DNA from: Gymnopus androsaceus JB14
Taxonomy: Eukaryota; Basidiomycota; Agaricomycetes; Agaricales; Omphalotaceae
DNA: 64,000 bases
Reading direction: 5' to 3'
Assembly: GCA_009733575.1 (NCBI GenBank)
Contig: ML769482.1
Coordinates: 142,062-206,061, forward strand
The stretch's first letter is position 1, and each line of letters starts with the position of its first letter. Made by a program: the position numbers and the translations under genes. Under the pieces are notes generated by a model. The model was not told the DNA's origin, made no database searches, and saw only the letters and a list, made by a program, of their open reading frames with translations. Positions 22,206-34,402 of the stretch are shown piece by piece.

Positions 22206-22525
22206 CAGCTAAGCTGAAGCTGATGTTCATCTAAATTCTCTGATAGTGATACTACTAAGTATGTAATAGTCGCTGATAGATCTCCAGTCGTTACTTGTCA
22301 TTATATGCGCCAGATATGCGTTTTGTTGATTGGCTCGGTTGATTCTCGTGTATTTCGCTGTCAGTTCAGTCAGCTAATATATACTACAAAATTACTTAAA
22401 AAAAACCTCTGCAGCAGACGAAATTATACTTGTGTGGTGTGAAATGAAAAACAAATTGTGTATGTAAACAAAGCGCCTGCTGACTTGGACGTGAACTTTT
22501 TCTTCTCAACAGACTGAGAGTGGCC
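22206..22525. other. Intergenic upstream of the taxilin-like gene
   Basis: No coding frame; probably the promoter and 5' leader of the next gene. Confidence 0.5.
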
Positions 22526-24647
22526 ATGAGCGGGCCAACCACAGCAAATACGAGTGCCTCTTCCGCTCAATCATCATCGAGAATGGCCAAACCTCCGCCC
22601 GCGGGCCCTGCTCCTCCCGCTCCCCTCTCAGTTCCGCCAAATCCTCCGAATAATAATCGCTCTAATCCTCCCTCAGCTCACCCTCCACCTACTCCAAATG
22701 GTTCTCACAAGGGAAAGAAAAAGAATGATACTCCGGTAGACCCTGCTACAATGTACGAAAGTCTCAAGAATCGTATAGCTGCTTTGGAAGAAGAAGAAGT
22801 CCTGGAAGAGGAGGAAGAACGTCGCTTTGGTACGCAATTTATCCACTCGAACTTTACATGAGCCATAACTTGGTTCTTTAGCTGAAGAAGCACACAAATC
22901 CGTCAAGGGAATGGAGGAAAATGCCATACATGCAAAGTACATCGAACTGGTATGTTCTTCGTCCTCACTATCTCACTTTGAGCCTACACGCGCGACAGTT
23001 TGCGGAATTCAAGCGCTTGGAACGAGATCATGCAAAGGAAAAACAAAAGCTGTCCAAGGACAAGGATGCAGGTCCGCTCATTCCTCGTGCTCTCGGTCTC
23101 TATTCACTCTTACGACCCATCCCAGCTAAAAGCCAGCTAACCAAAGCAAATCAGACCAAGACAAAAATGGAGAATCTTGCACGAGAACTGCAAAAGGTCC
23201 GCTTCCGTCGTTCCTTGTCATCTGCCATTGCTAACGTCTTCTCAGGATAACAAAAGGTTACGGGTGAGCTGACAACAACGATAAGTTTATACATATGCCC
23301 ATCTTCGACTAGGAAGATGGAAAGCGGTTGGCTCAATGTGTGGAAGATGCTCAGGACGAGGTATGCATCATTATATTCTGCTTAATCAACCAGGCTGCTC
23401 ACGTTCCTCCAGCTTCATCAAATGAAAGCCGACATTGCCAAACGTGCATCCAAAGCCCAACTCCTCGACGTCAAATACCGTGAAAAACCCGATATCCTGG
23501 TCAAAGTTGTGTGCCGGTACAGAGCTGAACTATTTTTCAAGATCTCTCGCAAAACAAAACTATCAAAGCTATTCGGTGCATGGACGGAAAGGATGGAACG
23601 CTCGGGGCATGGTGCTACTGGTGTTGCGAAGAAGGTTGAGGGTGTGGCAGCAGGCGCGAAAGCAGAACCTGGAACCGAGGGTGCTATGCCTCCTCCGTTT
23701 ACGGTCCCGACCATGCAATTTATATTCACACACAATGGGCGGTCAGTGGATGCGGACATGACACCTGAAGAAGCTGGGATGGAGGATGGCGACGAAATTC
23801 TGGCTGTAGAGTTGATGGATCTTACAGAGAGTGTCGGTGATGATTTATACGTGCGTGTTGAACCCTGTTGGACTCTTTATTATTATCCTAATCGTCTTGA
23901 TAGGACGAGGTGTTGGAACCTCAACGCCAGAAGCTGAAAAAGAACTGGACAGATGACCCTCAAGCGTGTGTATCCCCTCCAGGCTTTGCGTATATTAATT
24001 ATTCAGACTACGTTATTCAGAGCTCAACGGTCTCTTGAGGAGATATTTGATGGAGTGTGCGTCTCGTTTATTGCTTTAATGCCGGCTTAACTTATGAATT
24101 TACCCAGTGTTCGGGAACGTTTAAAAGAAGTTCTGCGGCAATACGAACTTCGAGAACGACATTTCGAGTGCGTAATTAGGTCAAAAGAGCTCGAAGTGCT
24201 ACTTTCTCGGGCTCGAGCGGCGGAACAGAAACAACTAGCCAGCGGGGAAAAAACCAGAGCCGATAAACAGGAGGAAGAGGTGCGCTGTTTTCTCGGGCGA
24301 CTGGTGTTGGCTTGTAACATCCGTTGCCTTAGATTCAACAACTCCGGAAGGACCTGGAAGATTCTCAGAACGGACAGGCTATGCTCATCGACAAGCTCAT
24401 ACAGTGTTGTAAAGAGGTTAGCATGTTTTTTGGCACATTTCATCTATTCCTTGACACTAACATTCAGATACGAAACGGAAAGCCGAACGCTGAGCGCACT
24501 CAACGCCTCTTTGCATCCTTGCGCGATGAATTAGAAAAGCGAGCGCCGAGCCTGAATAGTAGTGCGAATAGCAATAGTAATAGTACTATCGCGGGTGTGA
24601 CAGTCAACGGGAAGAAAGGGCCAGCAGACGGACATGTAGGTAGTTGA
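22526..24647 (+). CDS. Taxilin-like coiled-coil protein with an internal SUMO-like domain
   Basis: The ATG at 22526 starts a Pro/Ser-rich N-terminus. A long coiled coil follows over several small exons (DPATMYESLKNRIAALEEEE; KGMEENAIHAKYIELFAEFK; MENLARELQKDNKRLREDGK), which matches taxilin, a syntaxin-binding trafficking factor. The exon from 23413 stays in the same frame and continues from LHQMKADIAKRA directly into a ubiquitin-like module (VVCRYRAELFFKISRKTKLS, then MQFIFTHNGRSVDADMTPEE and DGDEILAVELMDLTE), the Rad60-SLD/SUMO-like signature. Coiled coil resumes at about 24105 (VRERLKEVLRQYELRERHFE) and the gene ends at 24647. Every junction I checked closes in frame with GT-AG introns. 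The domain has no C-terminal GlyGly, so it is a fused fold and not a conjugatable SUMO. Confidence 0.75.
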
Positions 24648-24913
24648 CCAAGGGAATACCAATCAAGTTGCTTAACCTCACCCCTCGAACTCACAGAAAG
24701 CACGAGGAAAAACACACGAAAAAGATCGAAGGAAAGGGTTCAAAAAGTGGCTTTTTAAAGCGATACTAAGCTGAACGAGGTACAGTACTGTGAAGGCAGG
24801 AAAGAGCAAGAATATCTTGATGCGCAATCCAAAACAAATTTCTTGGTCCATGTATCATTAATTAAGTTTACATCCTACAAGTTTAGTCCGTGACTCCATG
24901 GTCTGCTCTAAGA

Positions 24914-26453
24914 TTACACGAGGGCATCAAACTCCTCCAGCGACGAAGCGATTCCAGATTTGGTGAAAGTTTTCCCCTTGACGCTTTCCAAACCTTCACC
25001 GCCGTAACTGACGAGAGGTGAGACCTCAATCTCGACACCATCTTTGACAGTGGCACCGGCCATCTCCAAGTAGTGTTTGTGCTGCGCAAGAAGATCGCGT
25101 CGACTGGTCTCTGGGTCGTCTTCGCCAGTTCCAGGCGCGTTCTTCAACGGGCTAAACTCCTGGTTCCGTTCCACCTCGAGAACAGCAAAGCGCTCGGTGT
25201 AGGGGAGAACGTCGAAAATGAACAACTCGAGCTTCATGCCGTTGGGTTCTGTCGGCTTTACGGCCTGGCCAGTCTCGAGGTTAACATGAGGAATCTTCTT
25301 GCGAGCAATGTGGAAGGCCATCTGTTCCTCAAACTTCTCTACTTGGTTGAGATATGCCGTAGTGTAAAAGTGGTTGACAATGTTACCCGCTCTGAACACG
25401 AGTTCTCCTGTTTCGGGATCACGTCTCTCAGCCTGCTCCTTTGAGATCTCCGAATACTCGACAACACTGAACTTGTCGCCCCTGCAGGCGAAGACACCGA
25501 CTTTTTCAGTGGGCACTGTCTTTGGGACGGCTTTGGCAGAGCTGTCTGCCTGTTTCGAAATACTGTAGCCGATGAAGATGGGATCAGCAACACGGACGAG
25601 ACAGTTGTCTACGCCGTGCGTGTGGACATAGAGGATGTTTCGATGAGCCATATCGCTGAGCACGGTGCGAGATTTGTCGTTAGGAGTGATAGGAGAGCGT
25701 GTGGCCGCGTAGAGCCCACCATTGCCACCCGGAGCAACAGCGATGCTACCAGGGGAGTCAAGAAGGACTTTGCCTTCCATCGTAAGGCATGGTAGAGTAC
25801 CTATGCGAAGAGCAGAATAAGCGGATTTCGATTACAAGATCCATACGAGAAATACCTTGTTCGAAGAAGACAACGTTCTTGGAGTCAAGTCCGAAATAGG
25901 CATTCTCCTTGAAGAAAGCCTCCGTAGGGCGGCGAGTAGGACCACTGGTCATAATATACCAAGGGATTATGACAGATCCAGCCTTCTTTCCAAACTCTTT
26001 CTCGGCAACAGTCTGTAAGCGTAAGATACGTTCCGCCTGGTACTGGAAGAGAGATTTATGGGATGGTAGGCCAATGTCATAGCAGCCTTTGGGAGCGCTG
26101 CTTCCCAACCTGGAACCCTGACCTCCAGCCATCAACAGAACAGCGACTTGTCCTTTAGAGATGACTTCCAGTCCAATCTGCCTCCATTCGGCGGCCTTTT
26201 CTACATGCTTCACCGAGTCCGACGCGCCTTTAGGAAGTGGCCCGACAGCGTCGCTAGGCGCGCTCGGCTTGCTGGCTTCAGCTTCAGCGCTGATGGCTTT
26301 TTTGTAGATGCGATTAACGCGTTCGATGTCTAGGGATTCGAGCTGCTTAAGCAGTGAAGCCTTTTCGTTTTCGTTAAGCTGAGACCAAAAGTTGAATACA
26401 TGCCCTTGACCTGCGGCTTCGTAGCGGGCCTTGATAGTTTCAAAGGAGGACAT
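24914..26453 (-). CDS. UAP1: UDP-N-acetylglucosamine pyrophosphorylase
   Basis: The enzyme makes UDP-GlcNAc from UTP and GlcNAc-1-phosphate, the last cytosolic step before chitin synthesis and N-glycosylation. The protein is 494 residues in two exons (26453-25856 and 25800-24914) with a 55-nt intron; length and architecture fit the family. The nucleotide-binding loop is VLLMAGGQGSRLGSSAPKGC (near residue 110), followed by WYIMTSGPTRRPTEAFF, then the substrate segment LYAATRSPITPNDK and GVDNCLVRVADPIFIGY. The start at 26453 (MSSFETIKARYEAAGQ) is preferred over the upstream in-frame TTG. Confidence 0.95.
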
Positions 26454-26741
26454 GAGGATGAAAGTTGAAGAAGAGGTATAAGTTGCTGCAATAGTTATGA
26501 ACGTGTTTACGGGCAGTTGTATAAATAGTGGCTGTACTTGAATAACAGTTTCGCGTCCGTCAAAACACCGCTTCGCTACACGGTAGTTACTTTCACCGTT
26601 GAATCCAGTGCGCAATGAAACGCTCCAAGTGCACCGTCATCTTCCCCGACTTGCCCGTAACATACATCTCAGTACTTGGCGGGAACTTCCAAAGTGCATT
26701 AATCAAGCAAGCATATGGTAAATATAGTAGGGAAATCCAGC

Positions 26742-28481
26742 CTAAGATCCCGACGACACCCCATACTTGGCAAACGTCTCTTGCCATCTATTCACATCCT
26801 CACGTCCTTGACAAACAACCGTCGGTTTGTTCCCTGAGCGAGGCCCAAATAGTCGGGTCGCAACCCTTTGGATATCTTCAGCAGTCACCAGAGCAATTTT
26901 ATCTGTCATTTCGGTCGTAGGCATTGCACGATTGTGGACGAGGACCTGAAAGGAAAGGATATTAGCGCGGAGTTTGGGTGATAATACACAGAACATACTT
27001 GTCGTCCAAGATCCTCCACCTGAATGGACCGATTCTCCATCGCCATCATCAAGCTTGAGCTAAGCTGATTCTTTGCTCTCGACAACTCTACTTCTGGGAC
27101 AGAAGTGTACATTAGCAGACTAAGCTGATGCACTAGATGGGGCAGAATCTGAGACGGTGTGTTACCACCACGAATGCCTGACGCAGCGGGAACAAACGAC
27201 GCAAACAGCCCGAATAAAGACGAATCAGTGTAGATGTGGTTGAAGGACGCGCAATGGTCAACCTGGGAAAAGTGGTTCAGGATGTGGACATAAAGTCGCG
27301 AGTACATCCCTTTGCCTGGCCCGCCTGCAGAAAATATGAGAATGTGTTCATGATAGCAGAATACACTACGAACCTGCAGAAAAGCTCCCTCCGCCTCCGA
27401 GAAGTACCTGCATGGTGGCGAGAGTATAGATGTCTTCGTCATGAATGCCTACACCCTCGAAACCAATATACAAGTGATCAAATTCGCCTTTGGGATCGTG
27501 GATGAATTTGTGGCCACCGGTATACGATGATGATGGCGACAGGGAAGTATCCAAAAGTGAATCCGACGGTGTATTGGGGAAAAGGTAAGAGGCAGCGCGA
27601 GAAAGAGACTTGCGCACTGGATGTGATGATGATGAAGCAAGAAGGTTGATTGGGATTTGTGGGTTCGGAACAGAGCGCTGGATTGTCCGGGATTGACGGA
27701 GATACAGAAGGCGACGGAGGGGAAGCTTTCAAGGATGAAAAGTACTTGTCTACAAGCTCAACAAGTTCCTCATGTGGTATACCTGCCCCAGCAATGACCA
27801 TGTTCTCAGGTTTATACCAGTCTGTCATGGTCCGCCGTAGGATGTTGCTGTCGATGACATCTATTCGGTCTTCTGGGCAAAGGATAGAGTTGCCCAATCC
27901 TTTGTTGCCATATGCCACAGCATGCAGCACTTCAGGAAGATCCATTTCTGGTTTGGCTTGGAGTTCCCGGAGCTCATAATATGCAGCGTCGCGTTGAGCT
28001 TCGATTTCGATCTGGAAGGAATGAGGGATTCAACGCAGTGTCTGCAATCAATTCCAAAGCAGACGGAGTAGCTTTTAAAAATTGAGAATGACTGGTACAT
28101 GATGGTTTCTCTGGAAGAAGAAGCCATGATTTGACCACCCATGCTAGTCATAGCAGTCACCATCTCTTCCGCTGACCGCTTGTCTGTACTCTGCGAGCTT
28201 GTAAGTGAAAATTATACAGAAAAAGCGTTTGTACAGACCTTGAACGCGAGCCTATCTATAAAATGGCTAGCGCCAGAAGTTTCTGGAATTTCATAGCGTG
28301 AACCAGCATCGACGTACAGACCGACTGAAGAGAAATGTCCTGGCGTGGAGTTGGTAGCGACACGAATGTTGTTGGGAAGAGTGGTTACTTGAGTAGAATT
28401 GGAAGGAGGCGGATTTGAGTGCAAAGACCGAGAGGCATTTTTAGCTAGTCCCTTCCCTGACCGAATTATTGACTTGTGCAT
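26742..28481 (-). CDS. MAS2: Mitochondrial processing peptidase subunit alpha
   Basis: Alpha-MPP recognises presequences for the matrix protease MPP. The N-terminus is basic and Ser-rich (KSIIRSGKGLAKNASRSLHS), as in an import signal. The M16 fold follows (TTLPNNIRVATNSTPGHFSS, GLYVDAGSRYE). The position equivalent to the zinc motif reads HFIDR and not HxxEH, as expected for the non-catalytic alpha subunit. The glycine-rich substrate loop [20 protein letters not shown] is intact near 27330. The end is 26742. Several introns interrupt the gene. Near 27670-27615 the frame changes; an intron starting GTTCCG and ending CATCCAG (52 nt) restores it, but the donor is weak. Confidence 0.92.
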
Positions 28482-29118
28482 CGAAGGAAGAAAGAAGGAT
28501 GAGAAATTCTAAAGCCTGACTTGATGACGCATCTCGGCGTCTCCGCAAAGTCCGAATCTATCTCCGTCACACGCGTACGCAACTGCCAATCTTGTAATGT
28601 CCCATGTTATTCTCACTCTTATCTCGTTGGAGCTCTTGCGGCGACTCCTCTACTAGCGTCGCTACCCTCCATTTGACTTGGAATGCAACGCTCCTCAACG
28701 ATCTACTTAATCCGAAAGAAAACTGTAGCGAAATATGATAGTAGAGGGCCGTCGTTCTCAAGAGATCTCGAAGTTCTGCTTTGACCTCCGGAGTTACGCG
28801 CCATATAGTAATACTTTATCCACACACGCATGGAATTGGGGTTCGACTTTCACTTGCGCCAAGGTCGCCAAGGTTGTAAATATTCAAGGAGGGTTTATGA
28901 AAGTCGACGGAAAACATATCTTTGGATAGATACAAACGTACAAACGCGGGGCTGGGACGGGCTGTTCACGAAGTTTGAGCCACCAAGCCCAGGTTTACGG
29001 ATTTGGATCGGTTAACCCGCGGTCAGCGCTTAATGATTTTCACGCGGCGTTTCTCGTATGCTCTTATAAGGAGTCCCAGCTGCAGCAAGTTCCCAGCAAC
29101 TGCGCTTCCCTGTCTCTT
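28482..29118. promoter_or_regulatory. Divergent intergenic region, MAS2 / carboxypeptidase
   Basis: About 640 bp between two outward-facing starts. No convincing ORF. It should hold both promoters. Confidence 0.4.
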
Positions 29119-31354
29119 ATGGGTGGATTCTCCATCCTCTCCTTGCTTTGCCTTCTTACTTTCCTTTGCCCGTTCATTCACAGTCTCGCAGAACCTCTGG
29201 AATCATTCTCGTTCCGCTCCTCGGAGTATAGCAACATCTCATATGTGAAAGATTCAGGCATCTGTGAAACTGTAGATGGAGTTGGGCAGTATTCGGGCTA
29301 CATCAATGTCGGGGCCGACAATCATCTCGTGCGTTACCAGTGGCGTTCATTCCATCTTCTTTGCTCATCATTGGGATGCCAGTGGTTCTGGTTTTTCGAA
29401 TCTCGAAATGATCCCAGTACAGATCCATTTGTCCTGTGGTACGCTTTAGGAATGCTGCTTTTACATTATTAAAACTGACACATAACTAGGCTGAACGGAG
29501 GGCCAGGTTAGTATGCTGAACAGACAATACGAAAATCACTAACAATGTATGCACAGGTTGTTCATCGATGATTGGCCTGTTCACTGGTATCTATCCTGTC
29601 TGCATCGTAAGCATCTTACAGCTAATAATCCTTGTAGAATCTGGTCCTTGCACTGTAAACTCGGACGGAACAACAACCACTCTTAATCCATATAGTTGGA
29701 ATAATTATAGCAACAGTGCGTACAATAGCAATTATCCGGTCTAAGGTCTAATACCCGTCGAAATACGCGTTGAACAGTCCTTTACCTCGATCAGCCTTTT
29801 GGAGCAGGTTTCTCAATGGGCCCTACTTTGGCCAACAGCTCCGCCGCGGCTACTTATGCATGGACTGCTTTTCAAGTGTTATTCACCAGTGATGAGTTTT
29901 CGCAATACAAAGACCGCCAGTAAGTATCCGGTTATCTTTACGCATTTGATCTCCTGCTGACTGTATATTAAAGATTTGTCTTGGCTACAGAAAGCTATGG
30001 TGCCCGCTTTGGGCCCGTCTTCATAAATTACTTCAATTCTCAGAACGAGTTAATTGACAACGGCGATCTGGATGGAGTGAAAGTGGTTGTATCTTCACTC
30101 ATGATAAGCGAGTACGTCCGTTATTGTAATTTAGCTAATGTATTTTTAACATTAACATCCCAATTTAGTGGCAAACACGATCCTTTGATCAACTTTCAGA
30201 GCCTTATCACATTTGCACAAGACGCACCTGGCTACGGCCCTCTGGACAACAGCAGTGTCATTTCAAAGATAACCAACGCATTTGATGACACCTGTAGTGG
30301 CCTCCTACTCGACTGTTACAGCACTGATCCTACAGAAAGCAGCAGCGCCGATAAATGTAATAAGGCGATCACGACCTGCGTAAATGAGTTTGACTTCACA
30401 TAAGCTCTTGCTGACTTTTATTCTATTTTTTACAATAGACAACTGATGTTATGGATCCTGCTGTGGGAGACAGAGATCCAGATTATCTTTTAGCGATTAA
30501 GGGCTCCTCGGAGGCCATACCTTCCACACACTACGCCACTTTTATCCGTCGAGATGAAGTTCAACAGGCTATAGGCGCGAAACTATTAACCGACGACCCA
30601 TCGTTCGATCAATGCGACGATCCAACTCATGCTGCATTCTCCAATCAGGAGAAACTGGGAGGACGTTTCTACCGCAGCTCGCGGAGCTTGCAGATGCTGG
30701 ATTCCGTATTCTCATCTGGGTGAGTTGTTTTACCACCTCGTTTAGTTTCCTGTCACTTCTAAGACTCGAATGTAGGGTGGTGATGCAGACCTCAAGTAAG
30801 TGTCGTGTTTTCATTGTTGAAGACGCACCAATCTCAATCTACAGAGCGAACTGGCTTGGGCTACATCAATCAATGGCCGAGATGAGCTGGTACGGAAACC
30901 AGACTTTCAACAATACTGAACTCACAAATATGACTATTAACGGCGACGCCGTGGCTTCATTTGCCGTCGTCGACAACTTTACATTTGCGTATGTCTTATA
31001 CACTACTCAAAAGCCCACGTATTCCTGATAGGTTTCGCTTCATAAGCCGTGTATTTGGGGCTGGACATACCTTGGTGAGTAACAGTGTTGAAATATTCTG
31101 AACTGCCATTTCTAACACCCCTTTAGCCTTCGTATAAACCGCAAGTTGCTCAGGTTATATTCCAGCAATTCGTTGCCAATGAAACGATACACTCGGTGAA
31201 CGCCTCCGGAGGTTCGTCTTCCGCTGGGCCTTCAGCAACTGCGAGCTCGTCTAGTGCTAGAAAACTCAAACAGCCTGCTGGCTATTTATTGATTTTGGCC
31301 TTATTTGTATCACTCTGCTGCATCGCTGTGAGCTTCTTATGTATCGTTTTATGA
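29119..31354 (+). CDS. Serine carboxypeptidase (peptidase family S10), secreted or membrane-anchored
   Basis: The ATG at 29119 starts a hydrophobic signal sequence (MGGFSILSLLCLLTFLCPFI). The S10 landmarks appear in order: substrate-binding NGGPGCSSMIG near 29495-29570, FIDQPFGAGFSMGPT near 29795, the catalytic Ser in TESYGARFGP (about 29985-30015), the catalytic Asp in GDADL (about 30780) and the catalytic His in GAGHTLPSYKPQ (about 31060-31140). The C-terminus is a Ser/Ala-rich linker, then a hydrophobic segment (LLILALFVSLCCIAVSF) ending at 31354, suggesting a membrane anchor. About ten short introns. Family members remove C-terminal residues in the vacuole, secretory pathway or cell wall. 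Confidence 0.88.
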
Positions 31355-31634
31355 ATTAGATTATATCTTGAATTACTTAGATGCAAAAGTAGACCTACTA
31401 CTTAGAACCAAGAACATTTACTAGAACACGCCTTCACTTTCTGTACAATACCCATGCATAGATACATGCCTACATTATATTGCATTTAATTGACAAGTGT
31501 ATATTTTGTTATTTTGAATCCTGCATCTTAGAGACAGAAGCAGACGAGACGACTTTGGGCGTTGTAACGCGCGCTTATTATTCCCTTCCTTCCTCCATCA
31601 TCTCAATTCTCACTCAGCGCGTTGAATCCGTATC
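31355..31634. other. Intergenic
   Basis: No gene recognised; the 3' flank of the carboxypeptidase and the likely promoter of the next gene. Confidence 0.4.
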
Positions 31635-32557
31635 ATGCGAGGCGTCACCAAGTTCTCAAATCTCATAAACGTCGTTCCCGTATAAGACACGCGTCCCATT
31701 ACTCAAAACCAATTCCGGGTCTTCGAAATACATCTGGATCGTCTACAATATTTACAAATCAGGCTTATTGCGTTCGCCTGGCGTCTTTTCCTCCATGGCC
31801 AAGAGTTCAGCAACGTGGTTTGCGTAGAAAAACAGAGCCCCCGCGACTACCCCTACCCAAGGACGAGCCTACGGAGCATGAAAAAATTTTAATGCAGAGA
31901 ATGCTGGAACAGAGACAAGTGAGTGTCCACGGTTGTTTTCGACAAAGGTCCTAATGATTTCTCTAGACTAACATTCTCAAAGTTGCACAGGAGCGGAATT
32001 GGTTCGTTCCCTCAGATCACTTGCTTCAGCATCCTATAGGTTGGTCCTCGTATTTGTGGGAGGAATGGGTTGCGGGATGGGAACTGGTACCCATCGTATC
32101 CCGTTCCCATACGGAACTTGTACTGGAGCATTACTTCGGAATGGCAGGAAAATTTACGCCAATAATGTTCCAGCTGGACCCTTTTGCGCCTGATTTCGTC
32201 TTCCGTTATGAAGGGAGGGACGTGTCGGAGGTGCAGGGGGGCGCTGCGTCAATGGAACAAGGGTCACCCGGGGCGTACTACTACTTCCGGATGGGAGACG
32301 ATGAAATTTTCAAGTTTTCAAGCGAATACGATGTCTACTCCCCCGAAGAGTTTGTACGCGCTGCCGGGACAACCCCAGACTCCGATATCCCTGGCTTTGA
32401 CCTGGATTCCATGATGAGGGAACTATCTGTCGTCCCAGCGCTGCCGGATAGTGAACGCTCTACGCGCGCTTTTGCGAAGGATTGTGATCGTGAGCTCATC
32501 CAATTCGAAGAGCGATTAGCCGCGCTAGGAGAGAGAAGGGAAAGAGCGACCCGATAG
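31635..32557 (+). CDS. Unknown protein, possible mitochondrial N-terminus
   Basis: The ATG at 31635 gives MRGVTKFSNLINVVP. An intron (gtataa...atcag, ending about 31761) and a second (gtgagt...tctag, about 31919-31969) join in frame to RNWFVPSDHLLQHPIGWSSY, LWEEWVAGWELVPIVSRSHT and FEERLAALGERRERATR, ending at 32557. The basic, Arg-rich start could be an import signal. The middle is rich in aromatic residues and the end is a charged helix. I do not recognise the family. Confidence 0.6.
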
Positions 32558-32561
32558 TATC

Positions 32562-32897
32562 ATGGCTCTAGGGTCTGACGGCGAGCTGCCGTTATATCCT
32601 CTTACAGATGAAAAGATTCAGACTCTGAGGGAGAGATACCAGGCCTATAAAGCTTATGGCGTGTATTCTATCTATACTCTCGCGATTGATGATGAGATAG
32701 TGAAAGCCGAGGAACAAAGGGAGAAGCAGTTGAAATACCTTCAGGAAATGAAGGATTTCGAGGGTCGAGTAGAGGAGTTGAAGGAGGAGCTACATGAGAT
32801 CACAGATGATGAGGGCGAATTCGAAATTGTCAAGCCGCAAAGTCGAGGGAGAAGACGAAGAGGCGACAAGAGGCGACAGACCGAAGAGAAAGACTAA
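32562..32897 (+). CDS. Small charged coiled-coil protein, unknown function
   Basis: 111 codons starting MALGSDGELPLYPLTDEKIQ with a long Glu/Lys-rich helix (EMKDFEGRVEELKEELHEIT) and a basic tail (RGRRRRGDKRRQTEEKD). Its ATG lies only 4 nt after the stop of the preceding gene and in another frame. It may be a separate small gene, a downstream cistron, or an extra exon reached by splicing around the stop. Confidence 0.45.
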   Translation: MALGSDGELPLYPLTDEKIQTLRERYQAYKAYGVYSIYTLAIDDEIVKAEEQREKQLKYLQEMKDFEGRVEELKEELHEITDDEGEFEIVKPQSRGRRRRGDKRRQTEEKD

Positions 32898-33001
32898 GTA
32901 AATTACACGCTCTCGAACCCTAAAAGTAGGATACCTAGCAACATTATATTCGAATGCCAATGTTTCAAGTTTTTTTGAGATACGTTTATACGCTAAGATA
33001 C

Positions 33002-34402
33002 TCAGTGTCCCTGGGCAGCGCGCCAGCTTTGATCAATGGATTCTGCAACAGCCCTTGACGGGTTTGCAAAGACCATTCCTTCTTCTGCTCCACTCCATTT
33101 ATCTTGACCACGTAAAGATTTAGCCCAATTAATGTCGCAACTTTCATCGAGTGCTGTGCATTGCATGTGCACTAGGATACCAGCAGTGTTGGATATAGAC
33201 CCTAGAGTAGAGCATGGATTGGCCCGTAGTAAAAGATTTTATATCAGCGAACTCACCACAATCTGGTTTCCCATTGAATTTAGCATGCTGACGGCGAATT
33301 GACCAGTTAGGGTTGAGCTGAGGGTTCCGAATGCGCTTATGCTTTTTGTAGCCTGAAATCTCAATCAATAAAAGAAAGAAAGGATATAATTCTGCTTACC
33401 CATATGAGGAGATAGATAAGACCAGATTCCACCAAAAGAATCAATATTCTTGTGACAGTGCTCTTTTGTCCCGAACTGCGTAGCAAAAGACGATGATGCA
33501 TCCTAGTAAGGAATGACTGTCAGCATACACATCGATGTCAAGAGATTCAAGCGTGTACCAGGCTCTCGTTGCAATCAAAGTAGTGGCCATGAGGTTAGTC
33601 GAAAGAGACAGAAAAAATACTCCAAGATAACTCTTATAACAAGTCTCTGGTTCTCCAGCGATATAGGCCCAATCGTGAACTCCAAGACACCCGACAAAGA
33701 TTGAAACTAGAACTAGATGTTACGTTCAATTATCCTTCGCCTTCGGTTTATATCTGTTTCTGTCACTTACCAGTTGCCGAAGTCAACATCAAGATTGGAA
33801 GAAATATAATCTTCCTGCTATAGCCCCATACTGCACATGCACGCCACACCACAACGGCGTCACCAATGAGATACTAAACGCACAACGAAGGGAGGTGAAT
33901 TAGTAAATACGCCTCGAATCAATAAAAACACAGACCTCCACCGAAAAGAACGTTGTCTGAATGACGACTCTAGGATTAAGCTCGATCAAGTAGTCCGCGT
34001 TTCTTTGGACGGCCGTCCCGTCAGTGTCGATGAGGATCTTGTGCAACCCTCTGAGGAAGTCGGTGATATCAAGTGCCCACAAAATTGTGGACACCGCGAA
34101 CATGAGCAGAAGAGAAAAAAGCGTCAGAAGGCGAGGTTTACTCCGATTGCCATCGCCAAACCTGTAGAAGTGAAAGGCGTTAGCTCTCTGAGGGCGTAGA
34201 ATAAACAGGCCGAACCCAAGAAGACGCAGGGCATAGGCAACGAGTGCAATGTATATTCCTTCAGAAATTCATTGTCAGTGAAAGCCAATAAATTCGCTAA
34301 AGCTTCATACCGTAGAGCGCGCTCTCGGCAATTAGGCCACATATGGTGTGGTAGTTGTTAGTACCCCACTGACTGTAATTGAAGTTATCAGAGGCAGACA
34401 TT
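33002..34402 (-). CDS. Seven-transmembrane protein of an Agaricomycete-expanded family
   Basis: The ATG at 34402 starts MSASDNFNYSQWGTNNYHT. Hydrophobic segments follow across several short introns (IYIALVAYALRLLGFGLFIL; LLTLFSLLLMFAVSTILWAL; VVIQTTFFSVE joined to YLIGDAVVVWRACAVWGYSR; IIFLPILMLTSATG; YLGVFFLSLSTNLMATTLIA; TRILILLVESGLIYLLIW; ILVHMQCTALDE). The end is at 33002. The spliced motif YLIGDAVVVWRA is typical of a large membrane-protein family in mushroom genomes whose function is unknown. A receptor-like role is often assumed, but nothing here shows it. Confidence 0.7.
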
